A DNA stretch of 64,000 nt from Dactylorhiza incarnata. Its lineage: Eukaryota; Streptophyta; Magnoliopsida; Asparagales; Orchidaceae. Both the position numbers and the translations under genes were made by a program. The stretch spans positions 2,555,501 to 2,619,500 of the forward strand of contig JAWHQI010000327.1 of the NCBI GenBank assembly GCA_033032865.1, written 5' to 3'. This document shows, one piece after another, positions 1 to 11,784 of the stretch; position 1 is the stretch's first letter; the number at the start of each line of letters is the position of its first letter. The notes beneath the pieces are model-generated. The model saw only the letters and a program-made list of their open reading frames with translations. It ran no database searches and was not told the origin of the DNA.

Positions 1-342
1 TAAAAACGAACTTGTTTATATAAAAAAACTTTAAACAATTAACGTGTTTACAAAAAAATTAAGCAACAATATAATAACGAACTTGTTTAAATTAAATTTT
101 AAACAACATAATAATAATTAACTTGTTTATAAAAAAATTTAAATAAAAACATAACAATAAACTTATTTATAAATTTTTTTAACAAAAATATAACAATGAA
201 TTTGTGTATAACAAAAATTTAAATATCAATATAACAACAAGCATATTTTTAAAAAACTTTAAATAACAACACGCTTGTTTATACAAAAAATTATTAAACA
301 ATAGCATAACAACAACCTTGTTTATAAAAAAAACTTAATGTT

Positions 343-408
343 GTTCTTGGTAGGAATTGAACCCTAGACTACCGGATTAATAAAAGACACTACCAACTGA
401 GCCAAGAC
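343..408 (-). other. tRNA-derived segment inside hAT element
   Basis: On the minus strand the segment has a polymerase III A-box-like TGGCTCAGTTGGTAG and a B-box-like GGTTCAATTCC at tRNA spacing. Its ends pair as an acceptor stem, GTCTTGG with CCAAGAA (6 of 7 pairs). This is a tRNA fold remnant, not a gene I would call functional: it sits within a transposon and its anticodon arm is poor. A degenerate copy occurs at 2766-2829. Confidence 0.6.
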
Positions 409-512
409 AGATATTTTGTTATAAATATTTTTATTATTATATATTAGTTTATAACGTATCTGTCATGATAAACACATTTTCTATTACTGAAATATTGCAT
501 TTTTAAAATTCT

Positions 513-532
513 GTGTGGGCGGCCGCCCACAC
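513..532. repeat. 20-bp perfect GC palindrome
   Basis: The sequence GTGTGGGCGGCCGCCCACAC is its own reverse complement. It lies just inside the terminus of the non-autonomous hAT element, where hAT transposases often bind subterminal repeats. The sister copy at 2640 lacks it. Confidence 0.85.
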
Positions 533-557
533 TCGGCCCTATGTAGGTCCGCCCCTG

Positions 558-1643
558 ACTGCAGCTGATAAGCAAAACAATGAATATAAGAAGCAGAAGC
601 ATTCTCTTTCATGATCAATGTTTTAAGACCTTTAAACTCATCTATCATGTTGCTAGCCCCATCATAGCCCCTGCATGCGCAATTTAGATATATGAAGTAC
701 ATGCTTCATTAAAATATTAGCAATAGCAGCTTTGAGTGATAATGCAATAGTGTCCTGTACATAAACAAAACCAAGGAGACGTTCAATAATGAAACTCTTC
801 GCATCAATGTATCATAAAACAACTGTCATTTGTGCTTTGCTGAAATATCCAAAACATTTTTCTCCAATATTTGTAACAATTTCGTATGTTGTCTCACTTG
901 CAATTGACGAAATAATTTCTTTCTGAATTTTTGGTGATGTAAGCTGACAATTACTCGGAGCATTTTCAAACACAACTGCCTTAACATCATTATTGTGTGT
1001 AGTTAGAAAATTTAGCAATGCAAGAAAATTTCCTCTATTGGTTGATTCCTTTGACTCATCATGCCCACAAAAGACAATCATTGGCACAAAAGAAAACGAG
1101 TGTAATCAATGGATGCACATAAACGTGTATGCTATTGTATAACTTGTGTTTCTTTCTGTCTAACAAGTACAGTTTGAATGCTTTGCTTTTGATTCATCGA
1201 ATTTTCACACATCTTTTTAGAAGCATTATGTGCACTATTATGTTTACCCGCATGTTTTTTAAGTATTGTTTTGTCTTTCCAATATCTGAATCCACGACTT
1301 ACAAAAGTCAGATCACAACTCGCTTGAGGAAAGATGTAACAATATAAGCAAAATACAGCATCCTTGTGTTGGCTACATTCCAACCAACCCTTATATTCAC
1401 TAAACCACTCCTTGTTGATTCTTCGAGACTTTTGACTCATTAATGTTTGCGGAAAATTAACTAAATGTGGTTGACAAAGATCATTTTGTAAGTAATATCT
1501 TCGTATTGAATCTTGAAGATTAATTTCATAATTTGTTATTGGTTGTCTCAAACCCGGATAGGTGGTTAAATCCTCTAATTTAAACTCTAATCGAGGTCTC
1601 TTGTCCTCTTCTACTTCAACTGATTTTTTCTTCGGAGTTGCCC
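558..1643 (-). pseudogene. hAT transposase pseudogene, TTF zinc finger + DUF4371 type
   Basis: Minus-strand coding remnant of the plant hAT group annotated as TTF-type zinc finger or ZMYM1-like proteins. From about 1643 a basic and acidic leader runs into the TTF zinc finger (1551-1132; CSQHKDAVFCLYC and WKDKTILKKHAGKHNSAHN). A frameshift near 1090-1130 precedes DUF4371 (1087-812; FCGHDESKES, NRGNFLALLNFL, VVFENAP). The DUF4371 segment ends TNIGEKCFGYFSKAQMTVVL, where relatives have a VDESRD block, so the region around the first catalytic acid appears lost. Further stops follow, then DGASNM..EFKGLKTLI and the HCFAYQLQ motif at about 600-560. Coding stops where the terminus of the non-autonomous hAT begins at 557. 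The catalytic C-terminal half lies left of the window or is lost. It is not functional as it stands. Confidence 0.8.
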
Positions 1644-2639
1644 TTTACAGAAATTTATCCATCAAATAGGAATAAAATAGACAATGCTCACAGAGTCACA
1701 ACTACAATTAAAATATATCAAAATAAATATGTTATCGATTCATACACTCATGGTAATATGTGAAACATTGAAAATTTAAGTGTTAAATGCATGAAACTTG
1801 TGAACCATTACCTGATCGGCCGATTCCTGAAATCCTAAATCCAATCCAGTGAAAAATGAAACTACCAGTGCCGATTAGGGGCTCAAAGTTAGGCAAGTGA
1901 TTCCTGATAATTGAAATAGTGATTCTTGAGTCCTGTTCGGCTGTTCCCTGATTGAATCCCTGATAATAGAAATTATGATTTCAGTTTCAGGTATCACAGA
2001 TTCACATCCTTCACCTAAGTGTTTTAACCCTTATCAAAATGAAAACATGAAATCACGATTTCTAATTCGTATTAATTACTGAGTGAAATCGAAAACCTGA
2101 AATAATTAGGAGATCTTCAGCTTCAGGTAATGTAAAGCTACTGACTACTGAGTACTAACTACTGAGTGATATTGAAACCCTTATCCGTCGGCTTCTGGCT
2201 TCAGTAGAGACAGAGAGGGTTCTGTCGGGCATCAACGGTCGACTCAGAGAAGGATCAGTTCAGTCATTCACTGGATTCAGTCGAGGTCTTGAGGATGCAG
2301 TCACCAGCATCATGAATCCTTTCGTCACCCGTCGGCGGCGTGAGTTCCGTGACTTTGGTTGGGAGGCGACCAGACGGGAGTTGTCACCAGTTATGGCACA
2401 ATGCGAAATAAGTACACAAATCGCGAAATAAAAATAAAATTGCGGGCGCCCGAGGTGTGCTTGAATTAGACTTAAATGTATTTGGCTGAACCCAAATCAG
2501 TACCTCTAATTTATTTTTCCAAAATTTTGGACCCGAGAACGTGCTAGAGTCGGTTCATTTTTATAGACATAATCAAAGGAAAAAAATCGAGGTTTTACTC
2601 ATAAACGGCGTTGCTAGAGTCGGTTGATACACTATTAAC
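1644..2639. other. Upstream flank of hAT pseudogene, no gene recognised
   Basis: No convincing coding sequence. It probably holds the 5' leader or intron of the TTF-type transposase gene. A short direct repeat, GCTAGAGTCGGTT, occurs near 2543 and 2612. Confidence 0.4.
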
Positions 2640-3496
2640 CAGGGGCGGACCCACGTAGGGGCGAGCGTGAAAAAAAATATTTTCGATAAGAGTGAGCATG
2701 TTATTTACCATGACAGATACGTTACAGAATAATAATAAAAATTGTAAGAATAGCACATAAATTGTATCTTGATTTAGTTGGTGGAGGTAGTAATTTTTAT
2801 TCAAGTGGTCATGTGTTCAAATCTTACCACAACAAAATTTAATGTTTTTTATTTTATAAATAATTTTGTTATTATGCTAATTTAAAAAAAAATTATAAAC
2901 AAGTTCTTTGTTATATTGTTGTTAATTTTTTTTTTGCAAAAAAGTTTATTGTTATGTCGTATAAATTTTTTTATATAAATTAGTTAATTGTTATATATGT
3001 TGTTTAATTTTTTTTATAAATAAGTTAGTTGTTTAAAGTGTTTTTATAAATAAGTTCATGATTATGTTATTGTGTGAAAAATATAAAAAATATTTAAAAT
3101 GAAAGGTGCTATTCAAATAGTTCATAAACGATAATGAATTGAGGTTTTAATCTATAATCTGAATTATATTTACAGACAATGGTCTGCAAGTTTGCTGAGG
3201 AATATGAAAACCCAAGGGACATAGTTTTTTTTCCAAATATGTCCCAGTAAAAATATGCGACCTTTCAATGCTTGTGGATCGAGATAAAACTATGACTTTA
3301 ATTTCACATTTCGTCTCTCAAACATTCTACTTATAACTCATGGAATCTCGCTGCATAAATATATCTTTCTACTATTGCGCAACTTTTGTATAATTTTTGT
3401 CATATTAATGTGTTTGTTTCATATTTTTTGGTTTATTCTTTTTTTTGTAATTTTTAAGTCCGCCCACACTGGAAAAAATTCTTGTGTCTGTCACTG
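2640..3496 (+). mobile_element. Non-autonomous hAT element, full length
   Basis: It starts CAGGGGCGGACC at 2640 and ends with the imperfect complement TGTCTGTCACTG at 3496 (857 bp). It shares with the minus copy at 1-557 the terminus, the CATGACAGATACG motif, the tRNA-like core and the AT-rich ATAAACAAGTT/ATAAATAAGTT tail. It has no coding capacity. No clear 8-bp TSD was found (CTATTAAC against ATGATGGC), so either an end is misplaced or the flanks have diverged. Confidence 0.65.
2766..2829 (+). other. Degenerate tRNA-like segment
   Basis: It matches the position of the tRNA-like segment at 343-408 in the sister element: an A-box-like TTAGTTGGTGG and a B-box-like GTGTTCAAATCTTACC. It is more decayed than the other copy. 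Confidence 0.45.
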
Positions 3497-3720
3497 ATGA
3501 TGGCTCTCCTTTACTGGTGAATTATAATGCCAGAGTTTGTGATTTCATCTAGTAGAATAACTCTTGTGATTGCGATTGCATTTTTGCTCAAGTACCTTTA
3601 GAGGCGGCTCTTATGATTATTGGGTATGCCTTGCCAAAATTCAGCTCTGTAAATGACTCTTATTGCTGGTGATTTACATCATCTAGGTGATTCACAACTC
3701 AATCTGCATATTTTGAGCTA

Positions 3721-3919
3721 ATTGACAGGGTGAGTGTTGATGATGGTTTGAAGCTCATGTGGCTTTGGAAATTGTCTCTTCCTCGATGGAAACATTTTTT
3801 GTGGCTTAATTGGCGTGGCAAATGCTTTGCGTGCTTCTTGGGGGTTAACATGCAATCCTTGCTGCTCTATTTGTGGGCATGTTTGTGAGGATATCATTCA
3901 TATTATTAGGGATTATGCT
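3721..3919 (+). pseudogene. LINE reverse-transcriptase tail (zf-RVT) remnant
   Basis: Plus-strand remnant of the zinc-binding domain that follows reverse transcriptase in plant L1-type LINEs. One frame reads MWLWKLSLPRWKHFLWL, matching the W.LWK..P.K...F.W start of zf-RVT. After a frameshift near 3808 another frame reads ALRASWGLTCNPCCSICGH and then EDIIHIIRDYA, matching the C..C.....E...HI..DC part. A stop follows at about 3918. The polymerase domain is not recognisable upstream, so this is a decayed 3' fragment. Confidence 0.6.
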
Positions 3920-3921
3920 TA

Positions 3922-4197
3922 GAGCTGTCATGGTTCCGGTTCAGTTATGATTCTACTAAGACCGTGAACCGAACCGCTAAGGCAACGATTCTTCAAATTA
4001 GAACAAAAACTTTACTTGGTTTGATCGATTCCAGTTTCAGTTCTAGCATAATTTTTGGAACCGTCGTGTCAACGGTTCCGGTTCCGGTTCAACAAGAACC
4101 AAAATCAAACCGGTCACTAACAGTTTGATCCAATTCTATGCGGTTCGGTCCGGTTTTATGCGGTTCCATCCGATTCCAATCGGTTTTATGTGACATA
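3922..4197. mobile_element. Truncated hAT-type MITE (GGTTCCGGTTC family)
   Basis: It opens TTAGAGCTGTCATGGTTCCGGTTC, then alternates GGTTCCGGTT and AACCGAACCG motifs, the usual subterminal pattern of a widespread plant hAT MITE type. The expected complementary right end is missing; the sequence stops at the CACTA-like terminus at 4198. Confidence 0.45.
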
Positions 4198-4581
4198 TAC
4201 TACAAGAAAAACCTTAATTAGTAAGGAGCTAAATCCTTTGCTAAATAACTAAATTACTTGCTATTTTTAATTAGCAACAAATTTAGTAACAAAACAAATT
4301 CTTAGTTAATATGGTCCTAGCTAATATTAGCAAGCACTTTTTCCTTTTTATTTAGGAAGTTTTTTTAACTAAGGTATTATATCCTTTTTAAAATAGCAAA
4401 GAATTTTAAATTTATTGTTAATATTTAGTAATTTATTTAATTATTATTATGTTAAATTAAAATAGATTTTATATAAAATAAAAAAATACAATCTTTTAAT
4501 GGGAAATGCTGGGTTTCGAATTGAAAACCTGCCTTATATACCTCATCATTCCTAATAACTGACTTTAGTTGATATTCTATT

Positions 4582-5270
4582 AAGGGTGTGCACAGAAAAC
4601 CGAAACTGACCAAACCGACCAGAACCAACCCAAACCGAACCGAATTTGGACCGAACCGATCTGTTCGGTTAGGTTTCGATTTAGGTGGGGGGAGGGGGCA
4701 GAAAACCGAGCCTCTTCGGTTCTGTTTCGGTTTATAGGGTCGGTAAACTAAGAAAACTGAACTGATTATAAGTTTGGACTTGAAGTTTGTCACATTGAAT
4801 TAAAACATGAGGTTGTGAGCATTGAGTTTGAAGTTGAACCTGAAATAACAAGACTATGTAATAACTCTTATCTTATCGTAAGTTTGTAACAATTACCCGA
4901 GCATGAACTAGTAAATTAAATATGTTGTACTTATTGATTTTTATTTTAAACTAATACTTAAACTTATTATATTAATTGTACTAGTTAATCTAAATGTTAT
5001 AGTGTTTTTTGAATTTCTCTTCAATGTTGATGAACTGTTTTCTATATTTACTATTAGAAAAGCACTTGGGCAAACATTAAAAATTATTTTGGAGGATAAT
5101 ATATTTTAGGTTTACCTAAAAACTGAACCCGTGTTAAAAAACCGAATCAAACCGGACCGAACCGAACCGAGACTATTCGGTTTAGGTTTGAGTATGTAAA
5201 AACAGAGACTATTCGGTTCTGTTTCGATTTTACCTAAAACCAAACCGAACCTAACCGCTTGCATGCCTGT
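4582..5270. mobile_element. hAT MITE with perfect 8-bp TSD
   Basis: The 689-bp element starts AAGGGTGTGCACAGAAAACCG and ends near AACCGCTTGCATGCCTGT. It is flanked by the direct repeat ATTCTATT at 4574-4581 and 5271-5278. Both halves are rich in AACCGAACCGA and TTCGGTT motifs in inverted orientation. This is a classic non-autonomous plant hAT layout, with no coding capacity. It inserted into the left arm of the CACTA-like element. Confidence 0.8.
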
Positions 5271-5808
5271 ATTCTATTCTATGGTGGCGGTTTTATGTAT
5301 ATATACAAATAGTTATATAATTCTAATTTTTATATAATTTATAAAATTATATAAAGAAGCATAAAAATATATATAAATATTTATTTATATAATATATATA
5401 GTAATATATATTGTACAACCCCGGTATTCGTCAGGAGGTGAGCAGAGGCCAAGTAAACCAGGATCAAGAGGAATAGGCGAGGCGAGCCGAGCGAGCTGGA
5501 ACCTCGCGGATGCTCGCAGGAAGGCGGGCGAGCCGGACGAGTCAGATCTAAGGGGGACGCCTTCAGGAAGGCGGGCGACCCGATTTCGCAGGGGCTGCTC
5601 GCAGGCGAGCGAGCGAGCCAAGCTAGGGTGGGCCCTGATGGGTGATACACCCAGTAAGGGTCCAGGGGTGTCTTTACCTGGATACCCTTCGTGGGCTGTC
5701 AATAGCCTCTCAGAACAGCGGAGTTTGGCTGTTGGCAGACCATTTTGGATTGCGTATAGTAAAAATGTAAGGCAGAATCTCGCTATTAGCAGACCGCGAG
5801 TAAAAAAC

Positions 5809-5818
5809 TATAAATAGA
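5809..5818 (+). promoter_or_regulatory. TATA box of L1 LTR
   Basis: CTATAAATAG, followed within about 60 bp by a pyrimidine-rich leader. The equivalent box in the minus-strand L1 copy is at 41639-41647. Confidence 0.6.
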
Positions 5819-6640
5819 CCTTGAAGGGCATCTTTGGAGGGATTCCAATCTCAGTACTCTGAGCTTCTTCCTCCCTAGATTTCTTGGTTTAGCTCTCAGG
5901 ATCTCCAAGGTGTAAGACCCTCTTTTTTTTTTGCTTTTAAACCGGGTCTTACCGCCCAGAACCGCCATCTTGCGGCGAGACCATTACACCCAACGGTCAC
6001 CGCCACAATACGACGATCCTGCCGGCTATTCAACATCATCCAGGCCAACCACAATTCATAGTAACGGAAGCAAATAGAAGCGACAAGTCCACAAATCACA
6101 TTACATATATAATTTACATGATTACAATGTCCACGATGAGAATTAAAGTAAAAGAGAACTGAACGAATAAGGGCTTATGCCCAGTACATGTTTAAGTACG
6201 GTGCTACAACACTCTCTCTCTACCTCAATGCGGAAGCCATCAATTCTGCCTTCAAACATCTGTAGCTGCTGCTGCGACGACGTGTAGAGGTTGACGTGCT
6301 CCATCCCATCTTCTTATCCTGTCTCCTAAACGGGGTCCTGCTGCTCCAGTACATCATCCCTAAAATGATAAGGTCCACTGACCGCCAGTCTAAAAGACTC
6401 AGCATATTCCTCACCGCCTCCACCCGCGACTCCTTGGCACCGTGCGGGAGGAAGAAGCGGAGGACAAACAAGGGGTGATTCAAGAAGCAGGTGACAAGTG
6501 GTAAAACTATCAAGGTATATAAATACAGAACGTTAAATGGTAACGATTCTACGCTAGCAGAGTAAAGTATGATAGCAATATGTACAAGACGATGCACTAT
6601 AAGAAGCAAATATAATAGACAAGAGCAACTACAAAAGTAA

Positions 6641-6738
6641 CCTTAACTTATATGCACACACGAAAGCACATAAGCTAAGGGATCTGGCAAACAAATAACT
6701 CATCGTATAAAAGAACCCACACTAATTTATACGATGAG
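6641..6738 (-). other. Paired stem-loops of giant LTR (copy A, first set)
   Basis: Two adjacent inverted repeats. 6641-6680 pairs CCTTAACTTATATG with CACATAAGCTAAGG (two mismatches). 6699-6738 pairs CTCATCGTATAAA with TTTATACGATGAG perfectly. Counterparts occur in copies B, C and E with compensating arm changes. Confidence 0.7.
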
Positions 6739-6811
6739 GTCTCCGTTTATGCAATAAGTAAAAGGCAATGTAATATAAGAAGCAGATAAATACGAGCATC
6801 TACGAAAGTAA

Positions 6812-6908
6812 CCTTAACTTGTATGCACACACAAGGGCACATAAGCTAAGGGATCTGGAAAGTATAAACTCATCGTATAAAAGAGCTCACACTGATTTAT
6901 ACGATGAG
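6812..6908 (-). other. Paired stem-loops of giant LTR (copy A, duplicated set)
   Basis: A tandem duplicate of the 6641-6738 pair, offset by 170-171 bp. The inverted repeats are at 6812-6851 and 6869-6908; the second again pairs CTCATCGTATAAA with TTTATACGATGAG. Confidence 0.7.
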
Positions 6909-9736
6909 GTCTCTATTTATGCAGAAATGCTATGCTATGATATGCAATGCAATGATGCAATGTTTTTATTAATATCTCATACACATGTAACTCACCTACA
7001 CGACTCTGTACGTACAAACCTTTAGTTCCCACTTTTCGGAGGTAGCTAACCTCTCGGGCACCTCCCGTCGTGGTCAAACGGTGGCAGAGAAGCGGGCGTC
7101 TCCTCACCTAGGTGGGTAAGTCACACTACCAGACCTAGGCCCAAACGTACGCTGTGATACCGGTACCCGGTACTCACTAGCTCCTGCGTACTAAACTGAA
7201 TTGGCCAGGCAGGGTTTAGGGGATTCGTCCCGTCAGACGCGCAGTAAAACAACCTGGCCCCAATAAAAACCACTAGCACTGCCGAGTCAAAGAACTGCTG
7301 TCGGTGTGACGACTAAAACAGAACCGAAGACCCACCACAACTTACACACAAGTAACATGTATTAGTTATTTACTACTGAGCCTCCAGCTCACATATTTGC
7401 ATCAACATTTAAAAGGTAGAGCCTACCGCTCGCCAGGCTATACCAGCCTTAGGTTTAAACTACGAGCATACCGCTCATTAGACCATACTGGTCTTATGTT
7501 TAGACTACGAGCCTACCGCTCGCTAGACTACACTAGTCTTATAAGTAAAATATGAGCTTACCGCTCACTAGACTATACAATTCTTATATATAAACTACGA
7601 GCTTACCGCTCGCCGGACTATCCCAGTCCATCCTTATAACCCGAGCCTACCGCTCGCCGGACTATCCCAGTCCTTTCTATATTTCCTTCTGGTTCGGGAT
7701 GCAAGTTAACGTGTCGAGTTCTCCTATTCAACTAGTCTTGTCTATAATTTAGTTGGTCCTAGAAGTTTTAGGGGTTTGCCTTGGATCTCCGGAGGGTTAC
7801 CCGGTGAGGGCTCGCAGCGGTATTAGGAAGTGTGACGGGCTGACACCCCGAACTTCCTCCTACCAAGGCACTTAATCTTGTTGGTACCTACCCCTTTCTA
7901 CTCGATCCCCATCTTCCTCTCCAATTACATTAGATCCCTAAGATGAGTTAGGCTTGGCACGTAAGATTGGGGGAGTTCACTTGAACTCCGACACCACCCA
8001 CTGTGACCGGGTGTTGACTCCCATCGTCATGTTCTAAGCTCGTGTTTCCTTCTTCACCTAGGAACTGCACACCTAAAATTCTCATCCTTACTTGGACCTG
8101 CACTCCTATACTTCGTCATCCTGAATTCAGGGTTGGCCTTAGATACTTCTCGACTACGCCCTTGAGTATTTACATTATGATGGCTCACCCGGCTAAGGGC
8201 GGTTCTACTTTCATATGATCACTTATTACCGATGAGTTGTGTGTGTGACCCTTGACAAGGTCTAACTTCCTTTTCTTATCGTCGAAGTGCCTGCACTTAT
8301 AGCTTGCTAAACTCACCCCAGTCCTTACTTCCCAAGTTGCCTTTAGAGATGCTCTTCCAAATGATCTGAGCCTTCATAATTAATAAAGAGTTAACAGTCC
8401 TATGTGTGAAGGTCAGTGGTGGTCTAATTCATGTAAATCAGTTTCACTATTCGCAGACCGAAATAAGGTTGATCTAGATTTAACTCCTATGGTGCGATCT
8501 TGATCACATCATATCCAAACGAGTTCCAATTATTACCATAGGTTTGCAATGAGTGGTGATCTAACAACCTCAACTCCTAATTTCATAGATTCTCTAGGGA
8601 ATCTTAAATCATAGTTTCTATTAAAATAGGAGGTGTGCAAATAGGGGTTTCTACATATCAAGTATTAGATTATGATCTCAATAAACTCTGGGAAGATTAC
8701 CATGACATAACACTGGTCTAAAAACACCAAATCCTGAATTTCACATTTTTAGCAGAAATATTTGACCATAATTATCATTTACTACCTTTGGTGTGCGTAT
8801 AAGGGTTTACACTACAAGTACTATGTAAAGACTTCAATAAATTCTGGGAAAATTATTATAGGCTTATATTAGCGTTATGACCTAATGTGATTTATCTCAA
8901 TTTATTAGTCATATAAAAACTCAATATATGCACAAAATTCATAAAGGGTATATTTGTAAATTCATCTATTTGTATCATGAAATATTTCCCAAAAATTCTC
9001 AGAAAACTCCTGCTGCCAAAATAATGAAATCAAAGACTAAATGCTAAGTTTCACATCATCCCAAGTTCAGATGACCTCCTTTTCATTTTATAACCTAAAT
9101 TAGGAGTAATTTAGTAAATTCCACATCTTGGGATTTTTGTACCCAAAAATCCCCAAATAACTATTGGGAAGGCATATTGCTGCCAAGGACCCATGTCCAA
9201 CATTTCAAGCCATTGGGTTAACCCCCAAGGCTTGGGGCTCACTCCACCCAAAAGTTGCTAAGGGCACACATTTAAGGTCCTTAGCCTAGCACTTGCATGG
9301 CTCATAACTCCACATTCACAAGGGCAAATGGTCCCAAATTTTTACCAGTGATATAGATATACATAAAGAACTTACCACCCAAATTTGGGGGTGTTTGGAG
9401 TTATACAACTCCATAAATACCAAATATTTACTTTTCCTAATAAATGGAATACCTCAATGGATATACATCCAAAAATTCTCAAATTAAAACCCTAGGTGTG
9501 TCTTCATACCCTGCATGCATGGTAGAAAAATCAAGGGATTTGGTTAAGCCAATTGAAAGATATAGCCTTTTTAATTTCTGCCCTACACAAGGAGCAGTCC
9601 TAGGAAAGAGGGTGCCCTGATGTCCACAGTGCACCAAATCAGATTATTAAGGTGGCAAATGAAAGTAGACCCATAGGGCTACAAATGTTGTCTCTGCCCC
9701 TTTTTGCGAATATGGCCTCTAAGGCCTTCAAAAATT

Positions 9737-11784
9737 GCATGCAAACTACTTAAAAATCCTGGACAGAATTATTGTGGTTTGCTAATAGACATAAAGAGCA
9801 GTCCTAGAAAAATGGCTCTACAAGGAGCTGTACTGCTCCAAATCACTTGATCTCAAATCTTACAGAAATTAGACATCAAGAGCTACAAAAGTTGTCTCAG
9901 CCAACTTTTCATGATATGGCCTCTAAGGCCTTCAAAAATTGCATGCAAACTACTTAAAAATCCTGGACAGAATTATTGTGGTTTGCTAATAGACATAAAG
10001 AGCAGTCCTAGAAAAATGGCTCTACAAGGAGCTGTACTGCTCCAAATCACTTGATCGTAAATCCTACAGAAAGTAGACATCAAGAGCTACAAAAGTTGTC
10101 TCAGCTAACTTTTCATGCTATGGCCTCTAAGGCCTTCAAAAATTGCATGCAAACTACTTAAAAAATCCTGGACATAATTATTGTGGTTTGCTAATAGACA
10201 TAAAGAGCAGTCCTAGAAAAATGGCTCTACAAGGAGCTGTAGTGCTCCAAATCACTTGATCTCAAATCCTACAGAAAGTAGACATCAAGAGCTACAAAAG
10301 TTGTATCATCCAACTTGTCATGGTATGGCCTCTAAGGTCTTTAAAAATTGCATGCAAACTACTTAAAAAATCCTGGACAGAATTATTGTGGTTTGCTAAT
10401 AGACATAAAGAGCAGTCCTAGAAAAATGGCTCTACAAGGAGCTGTAGTGCTCCAAATCACTTGATCTTAAATCCTACAGAAAGTAGACATCAAGAGCTAC
10501 AAAAGTTGTCTCAGCCAACTGTTCATGATATGGCGTCTAAGGCCTTCAAAAATTGCATGCAAACTACTTAAAAAATCCTGGACAGAATTATTGTGGTTTG
10601 CTAATAGACATAAAGAGCAGTCCTAGAAAAATGGCTCTACAAGGAGCTGTAGTGCTCCAAATCACTTGATCTCAAATCCTACAGAAAGTAGACATCAAGA
10701 GCTACAAAAGTTGTATCATCCAACTTGTCATGGTATGGCCTCTAAGGTCTTTAAAAATTGCATGCAAACTACTTAAAAAATCCTGGACAGAATTATTGTG
10801 GTTTGCTAATAGACATAAAGAGCAGTCCTAGAAAAATGGCTCTACAAGGAGCTGTAGTGCTCCAAATCACTTGATCTTAAATCCTACAGAAAGTAGACAT
10901 CAAGAGCTACAAAAGTTGTCTCAGCCAACTGTTCATGATATGGCGTCTAAGGCCTTCAAAAATTGCATGCAAACTACTTAAAAAATCCTGGACAGAATTA
11001 TTGTGGTTTGCTAATAGACATAAAGAGCAGTCCTAGAAAAATGGCTCTACAAGGAGCTGTAGTGCTCCAAATCACTTGATCTCAAATCCTACAGAAAGTA
11101 GACATCAAGAGCTACAAAAGTTGTATCATCCAACTTGTCATGGTATGGCCTCTAAGGTCTTTAAAAATTGCATGCAAACTACTTAAAAAATCCTGGACAG
11201 AATTATTGTGGTTTGCTAATAGACATAAAGAGCAGTCCTAGAAAAATGGCTCTACAAGGAGCTGTAGTGCTCCAAATCACTTGATCTTAAATCCTACAGA
11301 AAGTAGACATCAAGAGCTACAAAAGTTGTCTCAGCCAACTGTTCATGATATGGCGTCTAAGGCCTTCAAAAATTGCATGCAAACTACTTAAAAAATCCTG
11401 GACAGAATTATTGTGGTTTGCTAATAGACATAAAGAGCAGTCCTAGAAAAATGGCTCTACAAGGAGCTGTAGTGCTCCAAATCACTTGATCTCAAATCCG
11501 ACAGAAAGTATACATCAAGAGCTGCAAAAGTTGTCTCATCCAACTTTTCATGATATGGCCTCTAAGGCCTTCAAAAATTGCATGCAAACTACTTAAAAAT
11601 CCTGGACAGAATTATTGTGGTTTGCTAATAGACATAAAGAACAGTCCTAGAAAAATGGCTCTACAAGGAGCTGTAGTGCTCCAAATCACTTGATCTCAAA
11701 TCCTACAGAAAGTAGACATCAATAGCTACGAAAGTTATCTCAGCCAACTTTTCAAGATATGGCCTCTAAGGGCCTCAAAATAAG
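9737..11784. repeat. 205-bp tandem array with 410-bp higher-order pattern
   Basis: GCATGCAAACTACTT recurs at 9737, 9941, 10145, 10350, 10555, 10760, 10965, 11170, 11375 and 11580, a period of 204-205 bp over about ten units. Two unit types alternate in the middle: one with GTATCATCCAACTTGTCATG, the other with CTCAGCCAACTGTTCATG. This makes three nearly identical 410-bp dimers between about 10145 and 11375. Copies B, C and E have only one related unit at this place, so the array expanded within copy A. Confidence 0.9.

Larger units (their letters stand above)
1..557 (-). mobile_element. Non-autonomous hAT element, truncated by window edge
   Basis: Reading the minus strand from 557, the element opens with the hAT-type inverted terminus CAGGGGCGGACC (546-557). 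It then has a GC palindrome (513-532), the shared subterminal motif CATGACAGATACG, a tRNA-like segment, and a long AT-rich tail of degenerate repeats of about 35-40 bp containing ATAAACAAGTT. The same order of parts occurs on the plus strand at 2640-3496, so these are two copies of one family. It carries no coding capacity. Its terminus lies directly against transposase codons at 558, so it inserted into that gene; the far end and its TSD lie outside the window. Confidence 0.72.

Noticed and set aside
343..408. A functional tRNA gene
   Set aside because: The A and B boxes and acceptor stem are recognisable, but the anticodon arm is poor and the segment is embedded in a transposon present in two copies.
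2632..3504. An 8-bp TSD for the hAT element at 2640-3496
   Set aside because: The flanks CTATTAAC and ATGATGGC do not match, so no TSD is claimed.
5381..5702. Two overlapping minus-strand frames of about 90-105 codons
   Set aside because: They lie antisense in the U3 of the L1 solo LTR and show only compositional bias (S, P, R, L).
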